Below are positions 63,988 to 64,000 of a DNA stretch of 64,000 nt, piece after piece. Each line of letters opens with the position of its first letter. Within the stretch, counting starts at the first letter, position 1. The position numbers and the translations under genes are program-made. Under the pieces are notes generated by a model, which saw only the letters and a program-made list of their open reading frames with translations, was not told the origin of the DNA and made no database searches. The stretch comes from Neobacillus vireti (GTDB lineage Bacteria > Bacillota > Bacilli > Bacillales > Cytobacillaceae), in the NCBI RefSeq assembly GCF_001026695.1, contig NZ_LDNB01000002.1:309555-373554 (forward strand). The letters are read 5' to 3'.

Positions 63988-64000
63988 AAAAAAAAAGGCC

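Overview
The window is ordinary core chromosome of a spore-forming member of the Bacillaceae (AT-rich, low-GC Firmicute). Gene content and order follow the Bacillus subtilis ykuE to bshC (yllA) segment very closely: ykuI-ykuJ-darB-ccpC-dapH-dapL-ykuU-ykuV, ktrC-rnjA-rpoY-ykrA-def-ykyA, pdhABCD, SR1-speA-yktA-yktB-ykzI-suhB, the yla cluster with typA, ftsW, ctaA/ctaBCDEFG, the whole ylb cluster, and panE-bshC. The spore genes (ylbJ, ylbD, gerR/ylbO, ylaJ, the csfG RNA) and bacillithiol synthesis (bshC) fit this. The genus cannot be fixed from sequence reading alone; something near Neobacillus/Mesobacillus is a guess.

Layout: 1-7.1 kb, c-di-GMP and c-di-AMP receptors (ykuI, darB), the citrate-cycle repressor ccpC, the acetyl branch of lysine/DAP synthesis and two thiol-redox proteins. 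7.3-13.6 kb, a DUF4349 lipoprotein, potassium-channel gate ktrC, RNase J1 and RNA polymerase epsilon, HAD phosphatase, deformylase, YkyA. 14-19 kb, the pyruvate dehydrogenase operon. 19-22.5 kb, small unknown genes, the dual-function RNA SR1 with its peptide SR1P, and speA. 22.9-33 kb, yktA/B, suhB and the yla cluster. 33-42.7 kb, ftsW and the caa3-type cytochrome oxidase with heme A synthesis. 43-55 kb, ylbB-ylbN and rpmF, including the csfG sRNA between ylbG and rsmD. 55.4-64 kb, an enoyl-CoA hydratase, gerR, ylbP, a three-gene acyl-CoA carboxylase cassette, panE and bshC.

The most unusual content lies between the genes. Five copies of a GC-rich element of 181-190 bp with terminal inverted repeats (GGCTGTGTTAAA-type ends) are scattered at 4.6, 19.0, 20.9, 22.6 and 46.8 kb. 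Three have perfect 8-bp target duplications, so it is a mobile MITE-like element. One copy landed inside the pdhD stop codon and remade it as TAG; two inverted copies bracket speA; one separates dapH from dapL. The element can fold into one long branched hairpin, and compensatory changes between copies support the fold. A second, smaller repeat family (about 90 bp) occurs at 30.0 and 43.8 kb. A minus-strand transcription unit with a 23-codon ORF lies between rpoY and ykrA.

Compared with the B. subtilis order as I remember it, ykuK, ykuNOP, ykuS-T, ylaA-E, ylaM and pycA are not at their usual places here. There are no tRNA or rRNA genes, no transposase, no prophage and no CRISPR array.
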